Source: Variovorax paradoxus (GTDB taxonomy: Bacteria > Pseudomonadota > Gammaproteobacteria > Burkholderiales > Burkholderiaceae_C). From it: a stretch of DNA of 64,000 nt. Of the stretch, positions 52,417 to 61,900 are shown one piece after another. Where the stretch lies: NCBI RefSeq assembly GCF_030815975.1, contig NZ_JAUSXL010000002.1:1116001-1180000 (forward strand). Reading direction: 5' to 3'. Position numbers and translations under genes: made by a program. How positions within the stretch are numbered: the first letter of the stretch is position 1; each line of letters opens with the position of its first letter. The notes beneath the pieces were generated by a model, which was not told the DNA's origin, ran no database searches, and was given only the letters and a program-made list of their open reading frames with translations.

Positions 52417-53307
52417 TCAGCGGCGCGCCTTGCGCGACTTCTGGCTCAGCACGATCGCAATGCCGCCCAGAATGGCCACCGACGCGGCGGCCAGCCGCGG
52501 CGTGATCGCCTCCGACAGCAGCAGCACGCCGCCGAACGCCGCCAGCAGCGGCACCGACAGCTGCACGGTGGCCGCCTGCATGGCCGAAAGACGCGCCAGC
52601 GCCGCATACCAGACGACATAGCCAAGACCCGAGGTCAATGCGCCGGAGGCCACGGCCAGCGCGACGCCGGTCGCGTCCGCATGCGCGCGCATCACGAAGG
52701 CGAGGCTGAGGACCAGGGCCAGCGGTACGGCCCGCATGAAGTTGCGGCCCGTGGCGGCCAGCGGATCGGGCACGCCGCGGCCGCGCAGCGAATACACGCC
52801 CCAGGCCACGCCGGCGATGGCCATCAGCACGGCGCCCAGGAGCGGCGGCGCGGCGACGCCCGGCAGCACCAGGTAGACGAGCCCGCCCGCCGCCAGCACG
52901 AAGCCGATCCCTGCCACGGGCCCGAAGCGCTCGCCCGAGCCCAGCCCTGCGCCCAGCATCGTGAGCTGAACCGCACCGAACAGGATCAGCGCTCCCGTGC
53001 CCGCAGACAGGCTGAGGTAAGCGAAAGAAAAGAACGCCACATAGGCGAACAGCATGGCGGCGGCGAGCCAGTCGGCATGGCCGGACGAAGAAGAAGGCTG
53101 CGCCCTGAACCGCAGCACGAGTGCGAGCGTGATCGCACCGGAAACCAGCCGGATGCTGCCGAAACTGGCCGGATCGATGCCCCGTTGCTGCAACGCCAGC
53201 CTGCACAGGAGCGAATTGGCCGCGAACGCGACCATGGCCACCGCGGTGAGGGCGACGGTCTGCAGGATGGACGGCGCGCGGCGCGCTTCGGACACGGCTT
53301 CAGACAT
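52417..53307 (-). CDS. EamA/DMT-family transporter
   Basis: A 296-residue inner-membrane protein with ten predicted membrane helices in two five-helix EamA repeats (about 15-150 and 155-290). SFGSIRLVSGAITLALVLR near residue 50 and ASGALTSGLGYVVWYAALARL near 220 are the repeat signatures. Family members export amino acids or metabolites; the substrate is unknown. It overlaps the DUF2182 gene by eight bases and ends with a basic KSRKARR tail. Confidence 0.92.
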   Translation of the reverse strand: MSEAVSEARRAPSILQTVALTAVAMVAFAANSLLCRLALQQRGIDPASFGSIRLVSGAITLALVLRFRAQPSSSSGHADWLAAAMLFAYVAFFSFAYLSLSAGTGALILFGAVQLTMLGAGLGSGERFGPVAGIGFVLAAGGLVYLVLPGVAAPPLLGAVLMAIAGVAWGVYSLRGRGVPDPLAATGRNFMRAVPLALVLSLAFVMRAHADATGVALAVASGALTSGLGYVVWYAALARLSAMQAATVQLSVPLLAAFGGVLLLSEAITPRLAAASVAILGGIAIVLSQKSRKARR

Positions 53308-54115
53308 GCGCCGCCACCATGAAGACGGCCCAGCCCAGGAGCGCGAACCCGAGCGGCGCGCTCAGCCGATGGCCCCAGGGCACGTTCTTTTCCAGCGCCA
53401 TGACGGCGGCCAACAGCAGCATCCAGCCCAGGCTGCCGGTGCCGAGCGCGAACATCAGCAGCATCAGCGCCCAGCAGCAGCCGACGCAGAACAGGCCATG
53501 GTGCATGCCCAGCGCCAAGGCCTGGCGGGCCTGCGCGTGGCCGCGCCAGTGCTCGATGACGAAGCTGAGCGGCGTGCGGCACTTTTCCAGACAGCGGTGC
53601 TTGAGGCTGCTGAACTGGAAGGCGCCCGCCAGCGCGATGGTCGCGGCGCCGATCACCCAGCCGTGCCAGGCCAGCGTGGGCGCACTGGCGAGCAGCGCCA
53701 GCACCGCGCTGTGGAGCCCGTGCGCCAGCAGCCCGAAGGCTCCCCACACGGCCATGTAGCCGAGCCCCAGCAGCACGAGCAGGCGTGCGTGGTCCGCTCG
53801 CCCGGCGGTCAATCGGTCGAAGGCGTTGAACAGCGGCAGCGTGGTGGGCAGCATCATGGCCGCCGTCATGAGGATCCACGAAGAGGCGTAGAGCACCGCA
53901 GGCACGATCACGTCGCCGGCGGGAATGGCCTGGCACAGGAACGCGGCCGGCCCCGAGGCGGTCCAGTCGCCGTGTTCGAGATAGCGCCCGTAAGGGCTGC
54001 GCGCCCAGGCCCACAACGCCACCCACGCGAGCGCGGCCAGCGCGGCAAGAACCGGCACGAACACGCGGCGGTGACGCACGGCGTTGCGCGGCAGCGAGCC
54101 GGCCGTCGGGTTCAT
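53300..54115 (-). CDS. DUF2182 integral membrane protein
   Basis: A 271-residue membrane protein of the DUF2182 family (often labelled predicted metal-binding membrane protein). About seven membrane segments; conserved SSWILMTAAMMLPTTLPLF (about 78-96), FSSLKHRCLEKCRTPLSF (near 168-185, Cys pair) and GMHHGLFCVGCCWALMLLMF (near 203-222, Cys triplet) with ALEKNVPWG near the end. The cysteines and histidines could hold copper or another soft metal. It follows the DUF1326 gene by 61 bases and overlaps the EamA gene. Function unknown. Confidence 0.9.
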   Translation of the reverse strand: MNPTAGSLPRNAVRHRRVFVPVLAALAALAWVALWAWARSPYGRYLEHGDWTASGPAAFLCQAIPAGDVIVPAVLYASSWILMTAAMMLPTTLPLFNAFDRLTAGRADHARLLVLLGLGYMAVWGAFGLLAHGLHSAVLALLASAPTLAWHGWVIGAATIALAGAFQFSSLKHRCLEKCRTPLSFVIEHWRGHAQARQALALGMHHGLFCVGCCWALMLLMFALGTGSLGWMLLLAAVMALEKNVPWGHRLSAPLGFALLGWAVFMVAAHV

Positions 54116-54176
54116 TGGGCAACCTCCGTGCTTCGCACTGCGGTGCGAGCTTGCATGGGGCGGCCCGGCGCGGCGC

Positions 54177-54779
54177 TCATGAATCGAAGACGAAGGTGCT
54201 CTGCAGGGCGTTGTGGTTCTTGATGTCGAGATCGATACCGAGCGCGGCGTTCTTCGAGCGGTAGGTGGGGGCCTTGCCGACGAACACCGGCGCGCCCGGC
54301 ACCGTGGAGAACACGGTATCCGAAAGCGTGGTCTGGCCGCCGGTGGCGCCGCGGTAGGGCTCGAGTTCGGCGTAGTAGTTGGTGCCGATCTCCAGTTCGC
54401 CCTTGCCTTCGTTCACGGTGAAGCGGATGGGCGCCCGCTCGACCGACACCACCTGGCCGATGAGAGCGGCCAGATCGGCGATCGGCCCGCCGGCCTGTCC
54501 GGTGTAGACCTTGAGCAGCGCCTCTTCCTGTTCCTTGGAGGCGTTGTCGTCGACGAAGATCGCCGCCGTCCAGTTGCCTTCGAGGATGTTTCCGGGCACG
54601 TGCGCCACGGCCGCGATGGTGTTGCCACCCACGTCGATGCCGTCGATCGTTCCCTTGTCGATGCGCCACGCGACGATGGTGTCGCATGTGCCGTTGTCCG
54701 GGTCCTCGCCGATCCAGCAGGGACACAGGACATTGCAGTTGCAAACTTCGAGCAGGCGACCTTCCAGGTGATAGCTCAT
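54177..54779 (-). CDS. DUF1326 domain protein
   Basis: A 200-residue soluble protein of the DUF1326 family. The N-terminal EVCNCNVLCPCWIGED (about residues 11-26) contains the conserved CNCxxxCPC cysteine cluster, and a further cysteine is in GTCDTIVAWRI. GNTIAAVAHVPGNILEGNW and VERAPIRFTVNEGKGEL are family blocks. Ribosome site GGAGGTTCGT precedes the ATG. DUF1326 and DUF2182 genes commonly sit together; the cysteine cluster suggests soft-metal binding. No function has been established as far as I know. Confidence 0.9.
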   Translation of the reverse strand: MSYHLEGRLLEVCNCNVLCPCWIGEDPDNGTCDTIVAWRIDKGTIDGIDVGGNTIAAVAHVPGNILEGNWTAAIFVDDNASKEQEEALLKVYTGQAGGPIADLAALIGQVVSVERAPIRFTVNEGKGELEIGTNYYAELEPYRGATGGQTTLSDTVFSTVPGAPVFVGKAPTYRSKNAALGIDLDIKNHNALQSTFVFDS

Positions 54780-54918
54780 ACGAACCTCCGTTCAGAAGCT
54801 ACACGAACACAGGCTTGTCGCCGCGACTCAGCGGCAAGGGGGCGCTGATCCTACGCTTCGCCATGAAGCAAGTCGAGCGCGGCGCCTACCCTGGATACCC
54901 CATCGCCACCGCGGATCC

Positions 54919-55023
54919 TCAGCTGCGGCTCGCGTCGTGCGCCGGCTTGCCGACCTGCACGCTCACTTCCTCGTCCATCAGGCGATAGAGGTCGCCGGCC
55001 TGCACGAGGTGTCCTCGGGGTGC
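54919..55023 (-). pseudogene. Possible C-terminal gene remnant
   Basis: The 304-base gap 54780-55083 holds no full gene. On the minus strand an open stretch reads GHLVQAGDLYRLMDEEVSVQ and continues VGKPAHDASRS to a stop, with codon use like the neighbours, but an in-frame stop precedes it and no start or ribosome site is seen. It looks like the tail of a lost gene; the family is not recognised. Confidence 0.3.
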
Positions 55024-55076
55024 TCAATGGATGCAGCCTTGCCGCATCGCATTGAGCTATCGCCTCGATAGGAGGC
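55022..55076 (-). terminator. Two tandem hairpins after slmA
   Basis: GCTCAATG-GATGC pairs with GCATC-G-CATTGAGC (55022-55057), and GCCTC pairs with GAGGC (55062-55076). They lie directly downstream of the slmA stop in its direction of transcription. There is no T-run, so termination strength is uncertain. Confidence 0.5.
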
Positions 55077-55083
55077 GGCCGAC

Positions 55084-55737
55084 CTAGACGATCAGCGCGA
55101 TCGTGGCTTCGAGGTGTTCCGAAGGCGCGCGGCGGAAGCCCGAGCGCGTGAAGCGCTGCAGCTGGCCGACCACGAAGGCCGTGAGCGCGGCGGCGCGCAC
55201 CTGCGCATCCACGCTCGGGGTGGCCGAGCCGTCTGCGGCGGCCGCTCCGCGCAGCACCTGGCGCAGGGTGGCTTCGATCTTGTCGAAGAACTGGTTCATG
55301 CGCTGCTGGAGCCGCTCGTTCTCGAACACCAGCGCGTCGCCCACCATGACGCGCGTCATGCCGGGGTTGCGCTCGGCAAACTGCACCAGCAGCGTGAGAA
55401 TTTTTGCGGCCTGCTGGGCCCCCGTCGCACCTTCGCGCTCGAGGATCTGGTTCACCAGCGTGAAGACGCTCTGCTCGATGAAGTCGATCAGGCCCTCGAA
55501 CATCTGCGCCTTGCTCGCAAAGTGGCGGTAGAGCGCGGCCTCGCTGACGTCGAGCCGCGCAGCCAATGCCGCGGTCGTTACCCGCTCGGCGCCGGGTTGT
55601 TCGAGCATGGCGGCCAGCGCCTGCAGGATCTGCACGCGCCGCTCCCCGGGCTTGGGGCGTTTTCGGACCGGCGCGACGGGCGTCAACGTTTCGGTCTGGG
55701 TTTCTATGCCGGGATAGCTTGTCTCTTCGTTCTGCAT
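55084..55737 (-). CDS. slmA: Nucleoid occlusion factor SlmA (TetR fold)
   Basis: A 217-residue TetR-fold DNA-binding protein that blocks FtsZ ring assembly over the nucleoid. It matches SlmA strongly: RRVQILQALAAMLEQPGAERVT, VSEAALYRHFASKAQMFEGL (helix-turn-helix, about 66-85), then ERNPGMTRVMVGDALVFENERL and FDKIEATLRQVLR. It has an N-terminal extension of about 25 residues before GERRVQ compared with E. coli (198 residues). In related bacteria slmA adjoins argB; here galE and two glycan genes lie between them. The chosen ATG (MQNEETSYPG) has a weak ribosome site. Confidence 0.92.
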   Translation of the reverse strand: MQNEETSYPGIETQTETLTPVAPVRKRPKPGERRVQILQALAAMLEQPGAERVTTAALAARLDVSEAALYRHFASKAQMFEGLIDFIEQSVFTLVNQILEREGATGAQQAAKILTLLVQFAERNPGMTRVMVGDALVFENERLQQRMNQFFDKIEATLRQVLRGAAAADGSATPSVDAQVRAAALTAFVVGQLQRFTRSGFRRAPSEHLEATIALIV

Positions 55738-55857
55738 GGCAGCGCGTGCAAAGATGTAATCAATTGATTCTCGCACAGGGCCGCGCAGTGAGCGCGCGCA
55801 AACCAGCCCCGGGAAAGCTCGTACAGAATCAGCCCATTCAACCAAGCAAAAGTTCTC

Positions 55858-56895
55858 ATGGCCTCAACAAGCGTTCTGGTGACGGGTGGCGCAGGTTTCA
55901 TTGGCAGCCACACCTGCGTCGCGCTGGCCACCGCCGGATACACACCGGTGATTCTCGACAATCTGGGCAACAGCGACATCCGGGTATTGGAGCGGTTGCG
56001 GCAGATCACCGGCAGCGCTCCGCGGCTGATCGAAGGCGACGTGCGCGACCGGGCCCTGCTCGACCGCGTGCTGGGCGAAGAGAACTTTTCCGCCGTGATT
56101 CATTTCGCGGGCCTCAAGGCGGTGGGCGATTCGGTGGCCGACCCGCTCACCTACTACGACAACAACGTGCACGGCAGCCTCGTGCTCGCCTCGGCCATGC
56201 AGCAGGCGGGCGTGCGGACACTGATCTTCTCGTCGTCCGCCACCGTGTACGGCGAGCCCGACCACTCGCCCATTCCGGAGGACGCGCCCTGCAGGCCGGC
56301 CAACCCCTATGGCCGCTCCAAGCGCATGGTGGAAGAAGCGCTGGCCGACCTGCAGCACGCCCAGCCCGGCTGGCGCATTGCGCTGCTGCGCTACTTCAAC
56401 CCCGTGGGCGCCCATGAAAGCGGGCTCATCGGCGAACACCCGCAGGGCAAGCCGAACAACCTGATGCCCTTCGTGTGCCAGGTGGCCGTGGGCCAGCGCG
56501 ACAAGCTGCTGATCCACGGCAACGACTATCCCACGCCCGACGGCACCGGCGTGCGCGACTACGTGCATGTGATGGACCTGGCCGAAGGGCACGTGGCGGC
56601 CCTGCGGCATGCGCAGGGCCATGCGGGCCTGGTCACGCTGAACCTCGGCACGGGCCGCGGCGCCTCCGTGCTCGACGTGGTGCGTGCGTTCGAGCGCGCG
56701 AGCGGGCGGGCGCTGCCTTGCGAGATCGGCCCGCGCCGGCCCGGCGATGTGCCCGCGTACTGGGGCGACCCGTCGCTGGCAGAGGCCACGCTGGGCTGGC
56801 GCGCGCACCGCGGGCTCGACCAGATGTGCGCCGACAGCTGGCGCTGGCAGCAGGGCAATCCGAACGGATACGAAAGGTCACTGACCACTTGCTGA
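55858..56895 (+). CDS. galE: UDP-glucose 4-epimerase
   Basis: A 345-residue extended SDR that interconverts UDP-glucose and UDP-galactose. NAD-binding VTGGAGFIGSHTCVAL (about 8-23), catalytic SSSATVYGEPDH (near 122-133) and NPYGRSKRMVEE (Tyr-x3-Lys near 149-155) are intact, and RYFNPVGAHESGLIGE and VRDYVHVMDLA are the GalE sugar-binding stretches. Divergent from slmA (120 bases between starts) and followed by glycosyltransferase genes on the same strand, it likely supplies UDP-galactose for their glycan. Confidence 0.96.
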   Translation: MASTSVLVTGGAGFIGSHTCVALATAGYTPVILDNLGNSDIRVLERLRQITGSAPRLIEGDVRDRALLDRVLGEENFSAVIHFAGLKAVGDSVADPLTYYDNNVHGSLVLASAMQQAGVRTLIFSSSATVYGEPDHSPIPEDAPCRPANPYGRSKRMVEEALADLQHAQPGWRIALLRYFNPVGAHESGLIGEHPQGKPNNLMPFVCQVAVGQRDKLLIHGNDYPTPDGTGVRDYVHVMDLAEGHVAALRHAQGHAGLVTLNLGTGRGASVLDVVRAFERASGRALPCEIGPRRPGDVPAYWGDPSLAEATLGWRAHRGLDQMCADSWRWQQGNPNGYERSLTTC

Positions 56896-57102
56896 CCGCT
56901 CCCGGCTGCGCCTCCGGAAAGAAGCTCCCAGATGCTTTCTGGGGCATGTAACGAATGCACACGCTGGAACCTGTCGGCAACAAATGTTAAGCCGATTGTT
57001 ACCCAACCGATCTTTCGCGTCGCTATTCTGAATTGATGGGGGGCTCTGCATGCCGGCAAGCCCCAGGGGTTGTGCCATCTCTTGCAGAGTAGGGGGAATG
57101 AT

Positions 57103-58902
57103 TTGCCTATCGATCAAGCGCGATACGCCCAATGGGCCGCGGCGTGCCGGTTCTCGCCGTTCACCGATGCCGCCTACCGTGCGTGGACACACGCAGAAGC
57201 ATCCCGCCACGAGGCAGAACAGCCAGCGCTTCAACTGGCGCTGAAGAATCTTCCGTACCGCGACGGCTTGACCTTCGCGATCGCGGACAGCGGCAGCGAC
57301 GAGGCATTGCGCAACACGCTGGCTTCGCTCTGCGCACAGCTGTGCCAGCGCTTCGACGTGGTGGTGACATGCAGCCCTTCACGCGCCGAAGCGGTCGGCC
57401 AGTTGCTCCTGTTCGTCCGCGATTCGATTCACGTGCGGCTGGTGGCCGCGAGCGCGCCGGCGAGCCGGCTCGAACTGCAGCAGCTCGCGCTCGAACACAC
57501 GGCCGAGCCCTGGTTCGGCGTGATCCTCGCGGGCGACCGGCTCGCCGCGCAGGCCGTTTCGTCGATCCAGCTCACGCTCGCGAAGTGGCCCGATGCGGCC
57601 GTCGTCTATGCGGACGAAGACTGGATCGCCCAGGACGGGACACGATGCAAGCCGCGCTTCAAGTCGGCATGGGATCCGGAGGCGCAGCTCGGCTTCGACC
57701 TGCTCGACGGCCTGTGCGTGATGAAGCGCGCCAACGTGCTGGCGGCCGGAGGCTTTCGCGCCGAATTCGAGCCGGCCGCCGGCTACGACCTGCACTGCAG
57801 GGTGGCCATGCCGCTGCCCTGCAGCCAGGTGCGCCATATTCCCTCGGTGCTGTATCACCGGCAGGTCCCGCCGGTGATGGATGCGGGAGACACCCGGCAA
57901 GCCGTCGAGGCCTATGCGGCGGTGGCCCGGCGGGTGGCGGCTGAAGCGGCGTTCCGGCAGACGGGCGTGGCGGCCGAGGTGCTGCCCTCGCCGATCGCGG
58001 AGTTCGTCAACCATGTGCGCCGCCCGCTGCCCAGCCCCGCGCCACGGGTCAGCGTGCTCGTGCCGACGCGCGACCGCGCCAATCTGGTGAGGACCTGCCT
58101 GGACGGCCTGCTGCGCAAGACCGACTACCCGGATTTCGAAGTCCTCGTCCTCGACAACGACAGCGTCGAGCCGGCAACCCTGTCGCTGTTCGCCGAGCTG
58201 CGTGCGGACCCTCGCGTCAGCGTGCTGCGCGTTCCCGGCCCGTTCAATTTCTCGGCCATCAACAACGTGGGCGTGCAAGCCTCGACCGGCGAGGTGCTGC
58301 TCTTCCTGAACAACGACATCGAGATCCTCGATGGCGGATGGCTCAGGGAGATGGTCGGCGAAGCCATGCGGCCGGACATCGGCTGCGTGGGCGCCAAGCT
58401 CCTGTACGGCGACGGCACGGTCCAGCACGCCGGCGTCATGCTGCAGCGCGGCCCGCTGGCGATGCATGTCTGCCGCACCGACGGCGCCACCGACACCGGC
58501 CTGGACGGGCGGCTCGCCGGCACGCGCGACTACCTGGCGGTCACGGGCGCCTGCCTGGCGGTTCGGCGCTCGGTGTTCGAGCAGGTGGGCGGCTTCGACG
58601 GCGAGCACCTGCCGGTGGCCTACAACGACATCGACCTGTGCCTGAAGGTGAACGATGCGGGCTACCGCAACATCTGCACGCCGTTCGCGTCCCTGCTGCA
58701 CCTCGAGAGCGCCTCGCGCGGGCACGACCATGTGTCCGAAGAAAAGCAGCGGCGGGCAGAGCGCGAGCAGGCGCACGCCAGCACCAAGTGGATCGATCGC
58801 TTCGAGCACGACCCCTATCACAACCCGAATGTCCAGCTGGACTGGCTCACCGGCGCGCACCTGGCCCACAACGCCGGCCAGCCCTGGCAGCTCGCGCGCT
58901 GA
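57103..58902 (+). CDS. Tandem GT2-family glycosyltransferase
   Basis: A 599-residue cytosolic protein with two glycosyltransferase-like modules. The N-terminal module (about 50-265) has VVYADEDWIAQDGTRCKPRF (from about 168), with the DED acid cluster seen in rhamnan/O-antigen transferases. The C-terminal GT2 (GT-A) domain (about 316-560) has VSVLVPTRDRANLVRTCLDG, LFLNNDIEILDGGW (metal/nucleotide site) and YNDIDLCLKVNDAGYRN. I start it at TTG 57103 because AGGGGG lies 6 bases upstream; an ATG at 57070 has no ribosome site. The 207-base gap before it has no gene. Likely adds sugars to a surface polysaccharide. Confidence 0.88.
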   Translation: MPIDQARYAQWAAACRFSPFTDAAYRAWTHAEASRHEAEQPALQLALKNLPYRDGLTFAIADSGSDEALRNTLASLCAQLCQRFDVVVTCSPSRAEAVGQLLLFVRDSIHVRLVAASAPASRLELQQLALEHTAEPWFGVILAGDRLAAQAVSSIQLTLAKWPDAAVVYADEDWIAQDGTRCKPRFKSAWDPEAQLGFDLLDGLCVMKRANVLAAGGFRAEFEPAAGYDLHCRVAMPLPCSQVRHIPSVLYHRQVPPVMDAGDTRQAVEAYAAVARRVAAEAAFRQTGVAAEVLPSPIAEFVNHVRRPLPSPAPRVSVLVPTRDRANLVRTCLDGLLRKTDYPDFEVLVLDNDSVEPATLSLFAELRADPRVSVLRVPGPFNFSAINNVGVQASTGEVLLFLNNDIEILDGGWLREMVGEAMRPDIGCVGAKLLYGDGTVQHAGVMLQRGPLAMHVCRTDGATDTGLDGRLAGTRDYLAVTGACLAVRRSVFEQVGGFDGEHLPVAYNDIDLCLKVNDAGYRNICTPFASLLHLESASRGHDHVSEEKQRRAEREQAHASTKWIDRFEHDPYHNPNVQLDWLTGAHLAHNAGQPWQLAR

Positions 58903-58966
58903 ACCGGGCGCCGCGGTTTCATCGACTTTCTAGCGGAGGCCCGGACTCGTCCGGGCAGGAATACAA

Positions 58967-61900
58967 ATGAAAGAACCCACACTTATCCTTCCGACGGTCG
59001 ACAAATCGCTCGACGTGCTGACGCACCCGGTGCTCGATCCGATCTTCTGGACGCCGCACCTGCTCGGCAAGGCGAGCGCCTGGTGGACGCACACGCCATT
59101 CGCGTTCTGGATCGTGGCCGCCTGCAAGCCAGGCCTGCTGGTGGAACTGGGCACGCACAACGGCGTGTCGTATGCGGCGTTCTGCGAGGCCGTCGCGCGG
59201 CTCAAGTCGGCCACGCGCTGCTACGCCGTGGACACCTGGGCCGGAGACGAGCATGCGGGGCATTTCGATTCCCAGGTCTATTACGAGCTTCGCGACTTCC
59301 ACGACAAGCACTTCAGCGCCTTCTCCGAGCTGCTGAAGTCCACCTTCGACGATGCCTTGCCGTACTTCGCCGACGGCTCCATCGATCTGCTGCACATCGA
59401 CGGCTTCCATACCTACGAGGCGGTCAAGCACGACTTCGAAACCTGGCTTCCCAAGCTGTCGGACAAGGCCGTGGTGCTGTTCCACGACACCAATGTGCGA
59501 AGCGGCAATTTCGGCGTGTTCCGGTTCTTTGCCGAACAGGCGCGGCACTATCCCTCCTTCGAGTTCCTGCACGGCCATGGGCTCGGCGTGCTGGCCGTGG
59601 GGGACCGCGCGCCGGCCGCCGCCATGGCGCTGTGCAACCTCGAACCCGAGCGCGCGGATGCCGCCAGGGCGCGCTTCTCGCACCTGGGAACGCGCTGGTT
59701 CGTCACCACGCGCGAACAACTCGGTTCGGCCGACCTGCATCAGCGCATCCACGAGGCCCATGCCCAGCGCGCGCCGGTGGAAGCCGAGCTGGCCCAGGTG
59801 GCGGCCGCCCGCGCGGCCGAGGCCGAGGCCCGCGCCAGCGCCGAAGGCCAGGTGAACGCCCTGTCCCAGGAGGTGGCCCAGAAGGCCGCCCAGCTGGCAG
59901 ACCTGAACAGGCAGGCCAGCGATGCGCAGGCGAAGGCCGCCCAGGCCGAAGCTGCCGCCCGCGCAACCGGCTTCGCCCACGAGCAGGCGAACCGGCGCGT
60001 GGCCGAGCTTCGGAACGTCGTGGCGCAGTTGGCCACCGACCTGAACAAGGCCCGAGACGACCTGAAGGAGACCAGCGAAGCCAAGAGCCTGCAGCAGCGC
60101 ACCGCGCTGGCATGGAAAGGCCATGCCGACGACCGGGTCGAATCGCTGATGGAGCGCTTCACGCGTCTGCGGGTCGACCCCTCCCTGAGCGTCAAGGCCA
60201 AGCTGCGCAGGCGCCTGCGGCTGCTTGCCCGGCGCCTTGCCGGCAAGCCCGTGGACCTGGGCGCGGTGGAGACCGTGCGTTTCTCGCCCTACTTCGACCG
60301 GGAGTGGTACCTGAAGACCTACCCGGACGTCGCATCGGCCGGCACGGACCCCGCGGAGCACTACGTCACCCACGGCGCGGCCGAAGGGCGCCAGCCCGGC
60401 CCCTGGTTCAGCGGCGCTGAATATGCGGCGCGCTACGCCGATGCGGCGGGCTTCAACCCGCTGCTTCACTACATGCTGGTCGGCGCGCGGGAGGGCCGGC
60501 GCGCCGGCCTGCTCGGCAGCGACGACACGGAGCCGCCACCCATTCCCCCGCTGCCGAGCCGGGTCTTCTCGATCTTCTACGTGTCCGGCGAGGCCGATAC
60601 GCCCGGCCATCTGTACCGGGTTGCGCGCTACATCGAAGCGGCACGGATGAACGGCGTTCCGGCGGAGTGGGTCCCGCAGGACCAGCTCGAAGCGCGGCTC
60701 GACCTGACCTCGCGGAACGACGTGATGATTCTCTGGCGCACCCAGTGGAGCCCGGTGCTCGAAAAAGCCATCGCGCTGATGCATGCGCAAGGCAAGAAGG
60801 TGGTGTTCGACATCGACGACCTGATGATCGAGCCCGACCTGGCCGACACCAAGGTGATCGACGGCATCCGGTCCAACGCCCATCCGGAAGAAGGGGTGCG
60901 AGCGCTTTTTGCAAGCGTGCGCAGGGCGATGCTCGCGGCCGACGTGTGCATTGCCAGCACGCAGGAGCTGGCCTACCACATGCGCTGGGCGGGCAAGGCC
61001 ACCCATGTGCTGTTCAACGGCTTCGACGACCAGACCTTCGAGCTCTCCAGGCAGAGCGCAACGCAATGGCGCAGCGCGCGGCCCGACAACCTGGTGCGCA
61101 TCGGCTATGCCGGCGGATCGCGCACGCACCAGCGCGACCTGGGCCTGGCCATCGAGGCGATTGCGCGCGTGCTGCGCGAAAACGAACTGTGCCGCCTCGT
61201 GCTTTTCCAGACCGAATCGGGCATGCGCCTGGTCGACGTGGAGGAATACCCCGCGATGGCCGGCCTGGAGCACCGCATCGAATGGCGGCCCTTCCAGACC
61301 CTGGAAACCCTGCCGCGCGAAATTGCGCGCTTCGACATCAACATCGCGCCGCTGGAGTTCGGCAACCCGTTCTGCGAGGCCAAGAGCGAGCTGAAGTTCT
61401 TCGAAGCCGCGCTGGTCGACGTTCCCACCATCGCTTCGCCGACCGGCCCGTTCAGGCGGACGATCGAGCACGGCGTCTCGGGCTTCCTGGCCACCACCGC
61501 CGACGACTGGTACCACTACCTTTCGACGCTTGCGGCGGACCCCGCGCTCAGGGCCCGCATCGGCTCGGCCGCGTTTCTGCATGCCATGGCCTCATACGGC
61601 CCGCTGCAGCGCGCCGCGCAGTTCGGCCGCGTGCTCGATCAGCTGCAGGGCGACGCACTGGCCGCGCGCGGCTTTGCGCTCGATGCGCGCATTCGCTCGG
61701 CGCCGATCCGCCGCCCCAGCCTGATGCCGTTGCAAGTGCTGTTCGAACACAGGGCCGACGAGGGCGAGATCGCCGAAGTCTCGGTCGTCATTCCGCTTTA
61801 CAACTACGAGCAGTTCATCGTCGAGGCGCTGGAATCCGTGCGCGCCCAGACGCTCGCGGTGCTGGACCTGGTGGTGGTGGACGACTGCTCGACCGACGAT

